61,285 nucleotides of DNA, taken from assembly GCF_000372725.1 (NCBI RefSeq), contig NW_005201102.1, forward strand, positions 71,817 to 133,101, written 5' to 3'. Position numbers and translations under genes: made by a program. Source of the stretch: Emiliania huxleyi CCMP1516 (lineage: Eukaryota > Haptophyta > Isochrysidales > Noelaerhabdaceae). The notes beneath the pieces were generated by a model. That model was not told the origin of the DNA, did not search any database, and saw nothing but the letters and a program-made list of their open reading frames with translations. Below, in pieces: positions 11,101 to 27,400 of this stretch (its first letter is position 1; the number at the start of each line of letters is the position of its first letter).

Positions 11101-13132
11101 TGGGCTAGCGCTCCACCACCGCCGATGGTGTCGCATTTGTAGTAGTAGCGCTCGTTGTTTGTGCAGGACGACTCGATTGGGCAGCCCATCGTCTTTATGT
11201 GGTCGGAGCAGTCGCCGCCCGCTGGGCAGTCGCCGCCGTACCCCGCCACGTTGAGGATGGTGCCTGCCGGGTATGGGACTGAGTCTGTGCGGATGCCCTT
11301 CCAGCCGCTGGTATAGCCGACGGGGGCCGTGAGGGTGATCCAGGCGACGTCCCAGTCCGAGTCCCAGTCGCGCGTCCACTTGACAAAGGTGGTCATCTTG
11401 CGCCACGTCGCGAGGATGCCTCCGTTGCTCACGCAGTTCTCCTCGGTCGGGTCTGCCGCTGTCGGTGTCGTCCGTTGCGCGTCGCGCACGCAAATCTGCA
11501 TCGTAGGGGGCTGTCGTCAGATTCTAGTTGGGCAGGAATGGGGGGAGAGAAAGAGTGAATATCCAACCTGCGGCTGGGTGAGCCAGTTGGTGCCGTCAGC
11601 CCAGTCAGCCGAGCCGCCGGCGGCGACGCAGTGGGCGGCGGTGAGGAGGACGGTCGGCGAGATCATGGTGCCCGAGCACCATGGACTGACGCGGTTGCCG
11701 GTCGAGACGAGGGTCGACCAGCCCCAGTAGAGGTTGTTGGGATAGAGGACCTCACTGCGGTCGTCATTGGGGGTGTACGGGGCGCCCGAAGGGTAGATCG
11801 AGAGGCGGCGCTTGTTGTCATCGTCCTCAGCAAGGCGGCGCCCCTTGTAGGAGGGGACGGGCGCGCGTGACTCCAGGTCCAGCGCCTGCTCGAAGCCCCG
11901 GTCGATGACGAGGACGGTGCGGACGTCCGCGCCCTTGCCCACCGGAACCGCCTCGAACGTGGCGAAGGGGTCGTTGCGGAGCGCGTCGCTCATTAGCTTG
12001 TACGCAGCATCGTCCGGTGCAGCAGGGTCGAGCGGTGGCATGGTCGGGTTGTACTCAGGGCTCGGTGGGCGGCCTTGTCCACCGTCCATCTTGTCGAGCC
12101 ATGCGTGCACCTTGCTGAGGGACGCATTGACGAGGACGGATGGCACGGCGCGAGAGACATCGCGCCGCAGAAGGCGGGCCTGCGAGGCGCAAGAGAGGGT
12201 GGGAGAGGTGGGATGCGGATGTACGGCGGGGCCCGTAAGGCAGGGTCCGTATTCGCCTTCTTCTTGATGATTGCCTTTGACTGAGCCTCGGCGGCAAGTT
12301 CAAACGAGGTGGGCCTGGAGCACCCGTCAGCCGTGCACATGGCCTCCTCCACCGCCGAGTCGGGCTTTTCAAGGGAGGGCGAGCCCTGTCGGCGCCTGCC
12401 GCCGAAGTTGAAGTTGAAGCCAAAGAGCTCCGAGATATTGTCGAGAAGCCAGGACTGGTAGCCGGCTTGTGCGGCGTCCTGCATGTCGAGCTTCCACTGG
12501 TCGGGGTCCCCCGAGGCGAGCGCCAGCGTGGTGAGCAGCGTCAAAATCGCCTTGAGCCTCATATCTCACGATCGAGCGGCACCAGTGGGAAGGAGTTGCC
12601 GCGGCCGGACCCAAACTAATTGACAACGTCCAGGACACGTATGATCTCCGCTCTATGTGGGGCCGAGATTACTTATCGCACGATGGGAATCCGCGCGCTT
12701 TTAATTCGTCTCCTAAGGAATGGCTGTCAGGGACATCCGAGTCGTGCTGCGGAACCCAATGAAAGACAAACCCACCTCTCCGCGAAAAAATCAGCAGAAA
12801 AAAGTTCGGATCTCCTCATCGCAAACCCTGTCAGCAGTTCACCCTCGGGGATGTTCGTAAGAGCCACATACACTGAAAAAGACGGTGTGTCAGAAGCGGA
12901 AAGCTCTATCTAATCTATCTAGCCGTCGTGAATCGACTCCTACCACTACACGGCGCTCTCGAGCGTATTGAAGAAGGGGTCTGAATACGGTGAGTGAGTA
13001 TTCTTGCTACGAGCCACGACGACACACACCAGTCGACTCGCATCGGTTGCCTCCATGAGAACGGCGGAGCTATTCTCGCGTCCACACCACACCTACCTGG
13101 CTCCAACGTGGACACGCCCATAGCTGGGGACA

Positions 13133-13174
<42 letters not shown>

Positions 13175-16100
13175 TCAAGTCTGATGTCTTAACCCGATGG
13201 ATCGATCTCTTCTCATCGGATGCCGAGGAATGAAGGCATTTAATTCACAGTGAGGAGCTTGGGTTTAATTCCAGGCGCCTCCGTTTCGTTCACGTGTGTC
13301 CGAGCGCCTCTTGGGAACAAGATGCCTCGCTCTGCAGGCACCGATGGTCCCCAGGGGGGCTCAGTTGAAGATCGGTGGTTTAATTCACAGTGAGCCTTCA
13401 CAAAGCGTTGCCCAAGCCAGTCCGCGGTTGCAAGATGGGGCGCGCTACAGGCGTGGCCAAGTTCTCGCTACGGCTCGTCGACGCGGCCACGGGTGAGCCG
13501 CTCAAGGAGTACACCGACTCCCAAGGGCGCGAGTGGGTGGCGGGCGAGGACGATCAAGAGTTCTTCGTCGAGCTGGCCAACGAAGCGGGAGCAGGTCGCG
13601 TCAAGGCCTTTGTGACGGTGGATGGCTCCAGCATCGGGTACAACTGGCAGATTGTGGGCGAGGCGGCGAGTTCCAGCCAGCTGGGACCGCTCAAGACCGG
13701 GCAGCAGACAGCGGCCGGCGCGACAGTGGTGGCGCATGCCTTCAAGTTCAAGCAGGCGGACGAGACGGGCGACGATGGCGAGGCCTCCGAAGGCGCGCCA
13801 CCGCCGTATGGCCGCGTGGAGGTCTCGTGGAAGCGCGCGACACTCAGCGACGTGCCCACGCCCACCCAAGGCTTTCAGACGGCGGCCTGGGCGGGCAAGG
13901 GAGTGTCAACGTCGTCCAAGAAGGAGGGTATGGGCGCGCTCAAGAGCAGCACCGGCGCCGCCCCAACTTCGCTTGCCTGGTCCAGCCAGTCTTGGACCGT
14001 GCACGATGAGGTCGCCAGCGCCACGATCCTCTACTCTTCTCAGTTTGGCCTTGCCGTGCGCGGGATGAGGCCCGACGCTCGACCTGTGGCCGGCACGTCG
14101 GCCGACGCCGACGACGAGCCGCTGCAGGGGCCGGCGCGACGCCGCCGACGCACCGAGGGGCGAGACGAGTCGTCGGCAATCGTGCTCGAGTGAGGACGAA
14201 CCCTCGCCGCACCCGCGGAGACAGACGACAGAGCGTGGCGGGCAGCAACAGAGGGAACACAGACACGAGTCCAGGGGCCAGAGTGCGGGCAGAGCGCGGG
14301 CAGCTCTAGTCCCACGGTTACAGTACGTAGTACATGCGGGTGCGACCCCCGCCGGCCGGTAGTGGTTTCGGTTGGCGCGGTCCGGGCTGAACAGAAAAAG
14401 TTTCTGCAGAAGTTTGTACGCACGTTCCGCGTAGAGGGGGGGGGGGGGGAATTCGCCGTTTTGGTAACGAGGCGACTAAAGTACGCGGCCCGGCGGTCGA
14501 TCTGCGCCTTCTCAGCGGTGGAGGGGATGTGGGCGGTACGTGCGGATCGCGTGGTGCTGCGATGGTTTGACGAGTGCGACTCCCAGCGTCGACTTTGCGA
14601 CCCCACGGAGCCTCTGCTGCTCCGGCGTCCGGGGCCATCTGCGGGGGGGGGTCTGGAGACCACCCGGCCGAACTTCATCGTGGCGGTGCTCCTCAAATAC
14701 CGCTCAAACGCCCACGATGTTGTGGAGGGGACATATGCTGATGATCCTGGCCCGATTGGTTCGCTCAGAAAGCTTCTGGGCGGTCGTTCTAGGTTCGCTC
14801 CCCGCACACCGGCCCCGGAATAAGATACATTCATAGAAGCGCCGGCCAGCGAAGATCGGCGCGTCGGCTGCCGCGTCGGCGCGCGAGACGCAGAAGGGCG
14901 GAAGCAGCAATCCGCGTCGCAGCAGGCGCAGCAGCACTTGTCGCAGCCGGAGCCAGTGAGAGGGACGAACGGCCTTCTGTCCATAGCCCAACGCCATGAC
15001 AAACCCGGAGAGGAGGTAGACGAGTCCCATGGAGGAGCCGGCCTGCAGATCGGAGAATCGCCCGGCGAGCCCAGTGAAGGACACGTAGTGCCCTATCGCG
15101 ACGTGCATCGCCGCAAGACCTCGAAGCCCGTCTAGCGAGCGCGTGTCCAGCCGAGTGCGGGCGTCCTTCTCCAAAGGGGCTGACACGCGACGACCACAGG
15201 AACGGCGAGGAGCGCGAGGAGGGAGAAGCCAAGGATCAGATAGAGCAGTCGGTAGATGAAGGTCGTCGACACAATCATACTCAGTAGGTCACGCCCAGGA
15301 ACGTCACGGGATCTCCAACATTTCGAGGTGCGCCGCGGGAGAAGCCGCACTGCTCTCCGAGTCCCGGGACTGCGAAGCAGTCCGTCCCCTGCGCACCGTC
15401 CGTCCAGACGCCGTTCGGGCTCGTGCACCTATTAGGCAGGAGAGATTAGCGAAAATTCTGCGGGAATCGTGGGCAAGGCGTCAATTCACAGCTGGGGTGC
15501 AAGTCGTTGATGGCGGCTCAGCTGTGAGCGCTGTCAGAGCGGTGTTTCGACACCGATATCGTTCAAGGAGAACGCTGATTCAAAATCCGCTGTTCACGCT
15601 TCACAGGTAAGTGTAAGCGGAGCAGCTGAGTAGATACAGCGAATCCTTTGTGTTCACACCTGCAAGAGCAGGTGTGAACCGATTTCGGCCTTAGCCGTCG
15701 GTATGCCAATATCGCGTTGAGAAGCCGTCCAAATCAGTATGCTCGCAAAATGCGTCGTCCCAAGATGTTGAGGTACTTCTTCGGCGGGCCGGAGAAGCCA
15801 CCTCCTCCGCCTATTGACCCAAAGCCTTGGGACGGCTTCCACCAACTCGTCGAGGTGCCAGACGGCACGACACAAATTCCCCGCAACGCCTTTCACGCCA
15901 AGTCGTGCCTGCAACGAGTCACACTCCCGAACTCGCTCGTCTATATTAGTAAAGGCAGCTTCATGAACTGCAGCGGGCTCCTGTCGATTGTCATTCCTGC
16001 CGGCTGCTCTGTCGAGCAGCACGCCTTCCAGAATTGCGGCGTCAGGTCTGTACTCCTTCCCGCCGGCCTCAAGGAGATCAGACAAGGCACGTTCGTCGGA

Positions 16101-18123
16101 TGTAAGAGACTCCGGGACATCAACATTCCCGCCAGTGTGGAGCGCATCCACCGGACCGCCTTCCTCTGGTGCGCGCGCGTGTCTCTCCTCCATATGACAC
16201 GTCTGTCTCTCCTCCTCAATACCAACGCACTCGACTCCAGGTGCCACGACCTGAACCACATCCGCCTTCCCGACGGCCTCATCAGCATCGGAAGATCGGC
16301 CTTCTCCTACAACAGCTCCCTCGCGTCCATCACCTTCCCCGCCAGCCTCACGCTGATCGAGCACAGCGCCTTCTCGAGCTGCAGCGCCCTCAAGCAGGTC
16401 GTCGTCCCGACCACCACAGAGATTGCGGACCGCGCCTTCCATCCGTGCACCAGGATCGTCCGCCTCCCACCCGCACGGATGCGCGCGCGGCAGAACTGGC
16501 ACGCGGCGGTCGACGCGGCGCTCGCCTACAAGCGCTGCCGCCCTCAGCTCTACGGCTGGCTCGAGCGGGCGCAGAACCGGCTCGGGTCCTATGGCCCCGA
16601 CGGCGCGGCGCGCAAGCGCGACCGCGAGGAGTTTGAGCGCGACCGGCTGCTCTCCCCGTTCGTCACGCGGGCAAGCTCGAGTGAGGAGCATGCTGGCCAA
16701 GGGTCGCTAATACGAGCTGCAAGTGCCTCTTCAAGTGGCCTCGTTCCTCGGCCCTCGGTCCGCTTCGCCGCCGGACTCGACGTCGTCGTACGAAACGAGC
16801 TACGCGGGGGGGCCGCAGACTCACTTGGAGTGGAGCCTCTACGACGAGAGCGCCGCCCCTCTCGGACAGTTCACCCTCGCCTGCGCGCCTTTGGGGTGGG
16901 TGGGTCATTAGGAATGGTCTGTCGGGGCCATCTAGGGGGGGTTTGACGTGGTGACGCCGTCGCTAAGTTGGAGTGCATGTCTGGTGTTTACTAGCTCCGA
17001 GTAGAGGGGGCGTTCTGCTGCTAGGGGAAACCCGGAGCGCGGTACTAGCCCCTGACTCTGTCTCTGAGCCGCTGCGCAGTCGGCCTAGTTTGTTTTGTGT
17101 TTATTAGCCAAACTGTTAGCCGTCACCCATGTTTGCCCTCGCCCCTCCGTCACGCTGCCTCCTGCTCCTGAGCGGCCGCACATTGCTCGGTAGAGCCGTA
17201 TACCCCCCCTGCCCTTCTAAAGTCATCCCTGCTGCTAGGGGGGGGGGTCTGACCCCCCAGCAGCAGAGCGCTGCTGCTCAAAACGGGGGGGGGGGTCGGC
17301 CATGACTTTAGAAGGGCAGGGGGGGTACCGAGCAATGTGCGGCCGCTCCCTGGCAGGCTCCTCTCTCTGACCCTCTCCTCTCTCGCGTCTCGGGCGGGGC
17401 TGCTTCTCTCTCTCCTCACTTCTCGTCGCTATCACTCCCTCACGGTCTCAGCCCTACACCTGGCCGCATTCTACATTCCTCGCTTTCGCAGCCCGCGCAT
17501 CGCGCACATGCCGCGGCATGGTCCCATGTGGAGTCGACGAGAGTAGTTGCAAGTTGTTGGCCCACCAGCCTGCCTCCCCACACATCCCACACAACAACGC
17601 TCCCCCCCCCCCCCTTCTGGTTCGCTATTCACTTCCTACATACGTATTTTACTTTCTGAAACTCAGTAACTTCTCAACCCGTCCCTCTAACACACGAACA
17701 CCTGACCTCCCCCCCACAGAGCTCGCACCTCAGCCTCGCGCTCGCAGTGCTGGCGCGCGTCGAAGCCTGGCTTGCGCCGTCGCTCGGGGCGTCGGCGCTC
17801 GCACTCACCAGCGGCGACTGCCCCCGCCCCCGCCGCCGCGGTAGGCTCCGCCGCCGCCGCCGCCGCCTCCGTACCGGCTGGGGCGCCTGCCACGCCCTCG
17901 CCCGCCGCCGCCGCCGCGGCGCCCGCGGCCGCCTCCCTTCCTGAGTGGCGCCATGTCGGCGAGCCACTCTGGCGCCTAAGGTAAGGTACAAGGAAGGTAA
18001 ACGTCTCCACACACAAGGTGGTGGGGAAGAGCCGGGCTAGCCCTCGCGACTTCCCGTCCCGAGACAGGAGCTGGCGCGGTTTGAAAGTGCAAGGCCCAGT
18101 GCGCGTGGGTGAGCAGTGTGCGA

Positions 18124-18191
<68 letters not shown>

Positions 18192-19251
18192 GTGCGTGCG
18201 TGCGTGCGTGCGTGGGCGACCCTCGCCTCCTGCTTGGAGGTGGTGAGCGTGTGGAGCAAGTCGCGCGCGATGTTGCGGTTGGCCGCGTTGAGCATGGTGG
18301 TGGCGAGGCCGGTGTTGCCCGCGCGGCCCGTGCGGCCTGTGGGACATGTCTCGGACACGTCAAGGACGTGTCCTGGAAGTGTCTCGCAGCAGCCGGTGCA
18401 CCACCTGGTCCGCATACCGCCGGATCGGCGAGGTGAAGTGTCTAGGACGTGTCTAGGAAGTGTCTAGGAAGTGTCGAGGACGCTTCACCGATGCGGTGCG
18501 TGTAGTCCTCAATGTCGTCGGGCGCGTCGTAGTTGATGACGTGCGTCACCTCGGGCACGTCGATGCCGCGGCCGAGCACGTCCGTGCCGACGAGGACGTT
18601 GATCCGCCCCGACTTGAAGTCTCCGAGGGCGCGCTCTCTCGCGCGCTGGTCCTGCGGAGGGGCGAGCGGTGGGGCATGGTGAGGGAGGGGAGAGGGCGAG
18701 GGAGGAGGGGAGACAGGGGTGGGGAGGGGGCAGGGCGGTGGGGAGGGGGCAGGGCGGTGGGGAGGGGGCAGGGCGGTGGGGAGGGGGCAGGGCGGTGGGG
18801 AGGGGGCGGGGTGGTGGGGAGGGGGCAGGGTGGTGGGCAGAGTCGGGCGAGGGAGGGGACGGAGACGGCGAGAGAGGGAGGTTGTGAGAAGAGGGCGGAG
18901 CGGTCCTTGTCGCCGTGCACCGACGCCGCGGGGTGGCCGCACGCGCTCAGCTCGGCCTCAAGTGTGTCGGCGGCGCGCTTCGTATTGACGAAGACGATGG
19001 TCTTGCCGGGCACCGCCTGCAGCAGCTCGACCGTCTCGTCCGTCTTGTCGCGGCCCGCAACGAAGACGACCTTTTGGGTGACGGAGAGCGCCGCGCCGCC
19101 CACGCGGCCGACCTTGAGCATCAGCGGGTCGACAAGGAAGGAGTTTGCGATGCCGCGCACGGCCTTCGGGAAGGTTGCGGAGAACATAACCGTCTGCCGC
19201 CCTGCCGCCTCGCCCTCCGCCTCGCCCTCCTCCTCGCCATAATAGCCCCCG

Positions 19252-19283
<32 letters not shown>

Positions 19284-19520
19284 TCCGCCGCCGTGCCGGC
19301 GACGCCCAGCCGGCATATCGGCCTCCTCGACGATTGAGCGGATCTGCGGCTCGAACCCCATGTCGAGCATCCGGTCGGCCTGACAGAGGCAGAGAAGAGA
19401 TCGGGCGTTTGTTGTGCCGGTGTTGTCGGTGTGTGCGATGTCAAAGCACTGGACTGTCACGTAGAGCCTGTGTGGTGGTGTGTGCGTGCCACAAGAGAGA
19501 GAGAGAGAGAGGGAGAGAGA

Positions 19521-19599
<79 letters not shown>

Positions 19600-19654
19600 A
19601 GAGAGAGAGGGAGAGAGAGAGGGAGAGAGAGGGTGTTCATTCGTTGCCCGCTCA

Positions 19655-21421
<1,767 letters not shown>

Positions 21422-24400
21422 TCACACCGGAGTACTGGTGCATCCAGCCCTCACACACAGAGTCTTAGGTATGTTGTTGGCAAATCAAGACACAGAGCTC
21501 ACACAGAGTCTGGCTCTGCTGTGAAAACGAAAGAGGACGTACGCGCCTACTTTCAAGACAACTTAACGCGTTCCTACGACGTGCCTATGGCTGAGCCGCC
21601 CAATGGCGCTCGCCCACTTGCCTACCACAGCCGAGCGCCTCGCGCCCGGCTCTGGGCCCCGCGACAACGCTTCGCGCAGTCTTGACAATGGAAACCGACC
21701 GGCTCCGCTCCTGCCAGCGGGCCGTCTTGCTTCTGCGACGATTCTGACAGAAAAGTTTTGTCGGCCAAGTTGCTTCAGAGCCAACCACAGCTCGAACATG
21801 CAGCAGAGAGGGTGAAGTGAGGGTGCCAGGCGGTGCGCCTACATCGGGGCTGCCACGCGGGATCGCTTCCCGACCGTCGCGAGCACTCTGGAAATCCAGT
21901 GCCTCTCACCCTCGCACTTCTCTACGCATGTGCCCTTCACCATCCCGTGGGCCCACTGCGGGCCGGATGGAGTGGCGCAGGCTCGCATCACATGCGTGTG
22001 AGCGCAGCGGCCTCGCCGAGATACACTCTGATGCGCAGGGGTGCGGACCCGAGGACCGCCAGCCACCAACGGTGCGCTCATAAGAACACTCGCCACCACG
22101 GCTCGAGTTGGGAGAAGGGGTGCGGACCCGAGGACCGCCAGCCACCAACGGTGCGCTCATAAAACCACTCGCCACCACGGCTCGAGTTGGGAGAAGGGGT
22201 GCGGACCCGAGGACCGCCAGCCACCATCGGTGCGCTCATGAGACCACTCGCCACCACGGCTCGAGTTGGGAGAAGGGGTGCGGACCCGAGGACCGCCAGC
22301 CACCAACGGTGCGCTCATGAGACCACTCGCCACCACGGCTCGAGTTGGGAGAAGGGGTGCGGACCCGAGGACCGCCAGCCACCAACGGTGCGCTCATGAG
22401 ACCACTCGCCACCACGGCTCGAGTTGGGAGAAGGGGTGCGGACCCGAGGACCGCCAGCCACCAACGGTGCGCTCATGAGACCACTCGCCACCACGGCTCG
22501 AGTTGGGAGAAGGGGTGCGGACCCCGCCGCCCGAGAGCACTCCCACCCCCGCCGCCCTCGCAAGCTCACAGGTTGATTTGAGGAGAAGCAGCTGGGGGAG
22601 GTCAAAGCGGGAGAAGGCGGCACGGCGGCGGCGGCGCGGCCCCCCCCCATCCCCACGCCTCCGGGTCGTGCGTACCGCCTCCGGGCGTGAGTGTCCCCCC
22701 AGCGTCTGCTCCAGCAGTCGCTCCGGTAATCAGGCCGAGAGTACCAGGGAGGAGGGGAGAAGAGCCCAGGGTGGGGAGAGGAGAAGAGCCTAGGGAGGGG
22801 GGAGGAGAAGAGCCCAAGGCGGCCTCCCTCTCCCTCCCCTCCCACCGGGCCTCCCTCTCCCTCTCCTCCCACCGGGCCTCCCTCTCCCCCTCCTCCCGCC
22901 AAGCACCGACAGTCTCGAGGGGCCAGCCGCTGGGGGAACCACCTCCGAAGGGGGGGTGGACGTACGCCGGCGGCATGAGGGCTTCAACCACACAGCTACC
23001 AAGGGAACGCGACCCACACAAAGCACCAAAGTTAGGCATACCCCCCGGCGCAGTGTCCCCCGAGCTATGTGTCGCCGTTTGTCGGGGCACGCTATCCTGT
23101 GCAGTCAGGGCAAGTGGGGGCGGGGTGGAGTGCCCAGGCCAGATGCCCTGGGATTTCTCTGCCCAGTCCGGGGGTGCGTCGAACCTTCCATCACCCTGGG
23201 AACGTCCGGGTGTTGGAAGTAAAGATATATTACTCTCTCCTTGTGATGCGTGCGTACCTCGCTTGAAACCCGCTTGTCGTGTCACGAGTCGCCCGTAATA
23301 CGCGCGATCCGGACGCGCGTGTGTTTCAAGCCGCGTCCGTCGCGACGACGCCGCGGTCCGACACTGTGGAGAAGCGTTTAGAGCCGGCCGAACCGCGAAC
23401 CGCCCATTTGAGTAGTCAAGCGGATGCGGGCGTGCTAGGCGGCCACGCCTCGACCTTCTTGGGCAGCAGCTGGTTCGACACGTCCTCTCCGTGGCCTAGG
23501 CAGCCGCGTTCACCCGTGCCGCAGGTAAAGACGGCGCCGTCGGCAGAGATTGCGAGGCTGTGGCTGCATCCAGCCGAGACAGCGACGACGCGCCGCCCAG
23601 CAAAGGCCTCGACCTTCTTGGGCAGCAGCTGGTTCTGCTCGTCGCCGTGGCCCAGCCTGCCATCGACTCCCCTGCCCCAGCTCCAGACACCTCCGTCGGT
23701 GGTGAGGGCGAGGCTGTGGAATAGTCCAGCCGACACAGCGACGACGCGCCGCCCCGCAAACGCCTCGACCTTCTTGGGCAGCAGCTGCTGCTGCAGGTCG
23801 CCGTGGCCCTGGCCCAACTGGCCATATTCTCCACGGCCCCAGCTCCAGACACTGCCGTCAGCGGTGAAGACGAGGCTATGTTCTCCAGCCGACACAGCGA
23901 CGACGCGCCGCCCAGCAAAGGCCTCGATCTTCTTCGGCATATGCTGGTCATGCTTGTCGCCGTGGCCCAACTGGCCACAGGCTCCATAGCCCCAGCTCCA
24001 CACCGCGCCGTCAGCGGTGATGACGAGGCTGTTCGCGGATCCAGCCGACACAGCGACGACGTGCTGCCCAGCCAAGGCCTCAACCTGCTTGGGCAGCAGC
24101 TGCTCCTCCTCGTCGCCGTGGCCCAACCGGCCAAAGTTTCCTTCGCCCCAGCTCCAGACGGCTCCGTCGGCGGTGAGGGCGAGGCTGTGGTTGATTCCAG
24201 CCGCCACAGCGATGACGCGCTGGCCAGCGAAGGCCTCGACCTTCTTGGGCATCAGCAGGTCCTCCTCGTCGCCGTGGCCCAACCGGCCATAGGTTCCATC
24301 GCCCCAGCTCCAGACGGCGCCGCCGGCGGTGAGGGCAAGGCTGTGGTCGCCTCCAGCCGAAACACTCACGGCGCGCTCGCCGCCCAGCGTCGACGGGAGG

Positions 24401-27400
24401 CGGGTCGGCGTGTTGCGCCGTGTCACGCCCTCGCCCTGCCCGAGGAGGCCTGGGCTCCAAGGCTCAGCCGCTCCGCACGACGAGAGCCGCCCCTCGCCGT
24501 CGATGAAGACGCTGTGCCATGGGCCTGCCGCCGCCCTCGCCGGCGGGTTGGACTCGCACAGCAGCGCAGCGAAGCACAGCCACCGCACGGCGCAGCCCTC
24601 GTCCTCCGGCTGCGCCGGCAGCTCGAAGCCGCGCTCTTGCGCCCACAAGCGGATGCCCTGCACCGCGAGCGAGGCGTGAAAGAGAAGCGAGACGGCCGCG
24701 ACGCGAGCGATGTCGATGGGGCATTCGAAGCGAGAGAGGGCGCGCACGAGGAGCTCCGTGGGGAGGTCGAGGAGGCGGGCGGGTGGTGGCGTGATTGGCG
24801 AGGGCGCGGCGGTGGCGACGGCGGCGAGGCGGCGCGAGCGGCGCGAGCGGCGCGGGAGGGTGGACATCGCGAGAAAAAGAATTACCCCGGTCGAGAAGAA
24901 ATAAACATGAGGAGCAACATTCCTAAGAGGGGAACACAGTTTCGGTAGCCCCCAAGAGCTGTCGAAAAGTCTACTCAGAGCGGTGGTTGAGGCCGATTGC
25001 CTTAGCGGAGGCGAGGGCGAGGGCGGCGGAGGCGAGGGCGAGGGCGGCGGCGGCGACGGCGACGGCGGCGGCGGCGAGGGCGAGGGCGAGGGCGGCGGCA
25101 CTGCGCACTGGCACTGCTACCCCTCTGACTATTTTGTTTGTGGTGATGCGTCGGAAAATTCTTTTGTGCTCTATAACGCGACGCCCTCAGCGGAGCTGGG
25201 ATAGGACCGCCGCGAGCGGCGTGGCGTGGAGCGGTTGAGCATCCCTCCGGGGGCCCCTCTGCGCCGGGGAGGCGTTGTTGGAGGCTAGGACGCAAGCGTC
25301 CGTCGCCCTTTTTCAAACTCGGGGCCCACTCCGCTACGCTCCGACCCGAATTTGGAGGGCCTAAAAGTTTAAGGTGTTGCTGCGCAAAAGGAAGACGCTC
25401 CACGCACAAAAAGTATATGTATCAGTTCTTACGAACGTACTTCCTCTTAGGCGGAGAAGAGAGAGAGCTATAAGTACGTAGGCGGACCCTCCCGATGCCA
25501 GGACGCATGCGGCCAACAACGCTATTCGTGCGGAAGAGCCACTGCAAGCGGACTGTGCCCCCTGAGCCAATGCGGCGGCGAATGGCAAAGCGCATACAAA
25601 AGTCGGGGTCGCAGAGAGCGTCGCGCAGCAGTTGAGCATGCTCGTCGGTCGCGTTGTTTAGGACGCCACGCCAATTATCTGCGCGCCCATCTGTTGCCTG
25701 GCATCCCCGGCGAATTCGTCGCTCGTGATCAGCTCCGCTGCCGCTCGGAGCAACCAGTGCCGTGTCGAGATGAAGCTCCGCGACGACGCCCGTGGACTGC
25801 ACGCGCAGGGAGAGGCGCACGAGCTCCCGCACGGCAAGCGACTTCTCGGCATGCGCCGCCTGACGCCTGTCGGCATCCCATTCTTGCAAGCAAGCCATTT
25901 CTACCGACCGCGTATTTTGGTCGACGGGACGGACGTTTTGGTACGTTTTGGCACCAGCTGAAGGCTTGCGTCCGCAAAAGCCCGTTGCCAACCCCCTTTT
26001 TGCCGGAGTCTCGCGAATCAATTGGCCTCCGCTCAAGGTGTGAACATATTCGCTGCGGTCAAAATTCTTTTTCTCACTGATCCTTGGCTTGACCTTGACC
26101 TTGCTTGTTGCCCGGCGCGGCAGCAGCCGACGTTTTGCGCTTTCCTTCACCGCACAGGCTTCTGCACGCACACACGGCCCCTCCCACAATGCGCACGAGC
26201 GTCAACGACGAGGACAAGCAGCCTCACGGCCATCAGTCGTCGGGCTGGTCGCGCTGGCGACTGCTTCGTTGGTCACTCGCCGTGCTAATCTTGGCGCTGC
26301 TCTTCTTCTTCCTCTGCGGCGTCGTCATCCCGTTGCTCCTGTGGTCGCGCGTCAACTTCTGCGCTGTCGAGGCGTGCTCGGCCACGTCAGAGACGACGGG
26401 GTACTTTACGCTGCCCGAAGGGAGGGTTGGCTTGGAGCTGTGCGGCCTGCTGGCGGAGCAGAGCGTGCGTAGCGACGGCGTCGTCTACGCCGACCTCACC
26501 CTGCTCCTCTTCAACCCGTCCCTCGTCCCGTTTGTCGCGCGCGACGTCTCCGGCGTCGGCCTCGAGCCGGCGCAGCTCGCCTCCTTTGGCAGCCCAGCGG
26601 AAACAGCCGCCGGCTCTCTGGCTCGCGGCGCGGCCGGCGCGTGCACCGCTTCCGGCCCCCTTCTCCTACCGGCGCTGAGCTGGTCGTCGCACACGGTGCG
26701 CTGCACGGTGGCCGTCGGCGATGCGGCGGCGAGGATGATCTCCGCGTACGCCTCCGAGAGCGAGGTGTCTGTCGGCGTGCGCGCCAGGGCGGTCGTGGCG
26801 CCAGCCTTTGCGCCGGGCCTGGTCATGAATGAATGTTGGGCCGTCAATGGATGATGAGTTGCTATCAGGCGCCAGCCTTTGCGCCGGGCCTCGCGCTGAC
26901 GCAGCGCACGTCCGCAAGCAACGAGGCCCCTCCTCCCGCGCACTCCCTCCCTCCCTCTCTCTCTCCTTCTCTCCTTCTCTCCTTCTCTCACCCACACCCC
27001 TCATTCTCTCACCACCAGCGCAACCCCTCGCCTGACCGTCGCGACGTCGCTGGTAGGTCCTCAAGCTCACGCGAGGCGCCAAAACCAGCCGCGCGGCCGC
27101 GGACGCGGCGGAAGCGGCGGCGGAGGTTGCGGCTGAGTGGGGCTGCCGCAAGTGCGGCGAGCTGACTTGCGCAGACCCGCGGCCGAAGGGCAAGGGGGTG
27201 CGGTGGAGCTCGACGACGGTGGACCGCAAGGGGGGCGCTTGCCCCTCCCTGCTCGACCTGCCCTCGCTGCGCGTGGACGAGGCGCGTTGTGTCGGCCGCA
27301 CCTCGGCTGCACCTCGGCTGCACCTCGGCTGCACCTCGGCTGCACCTCGGCCGCACCTCGGCTGCACCTCGGCTGCACCTCGGCTGCACCTCGGCTGCAC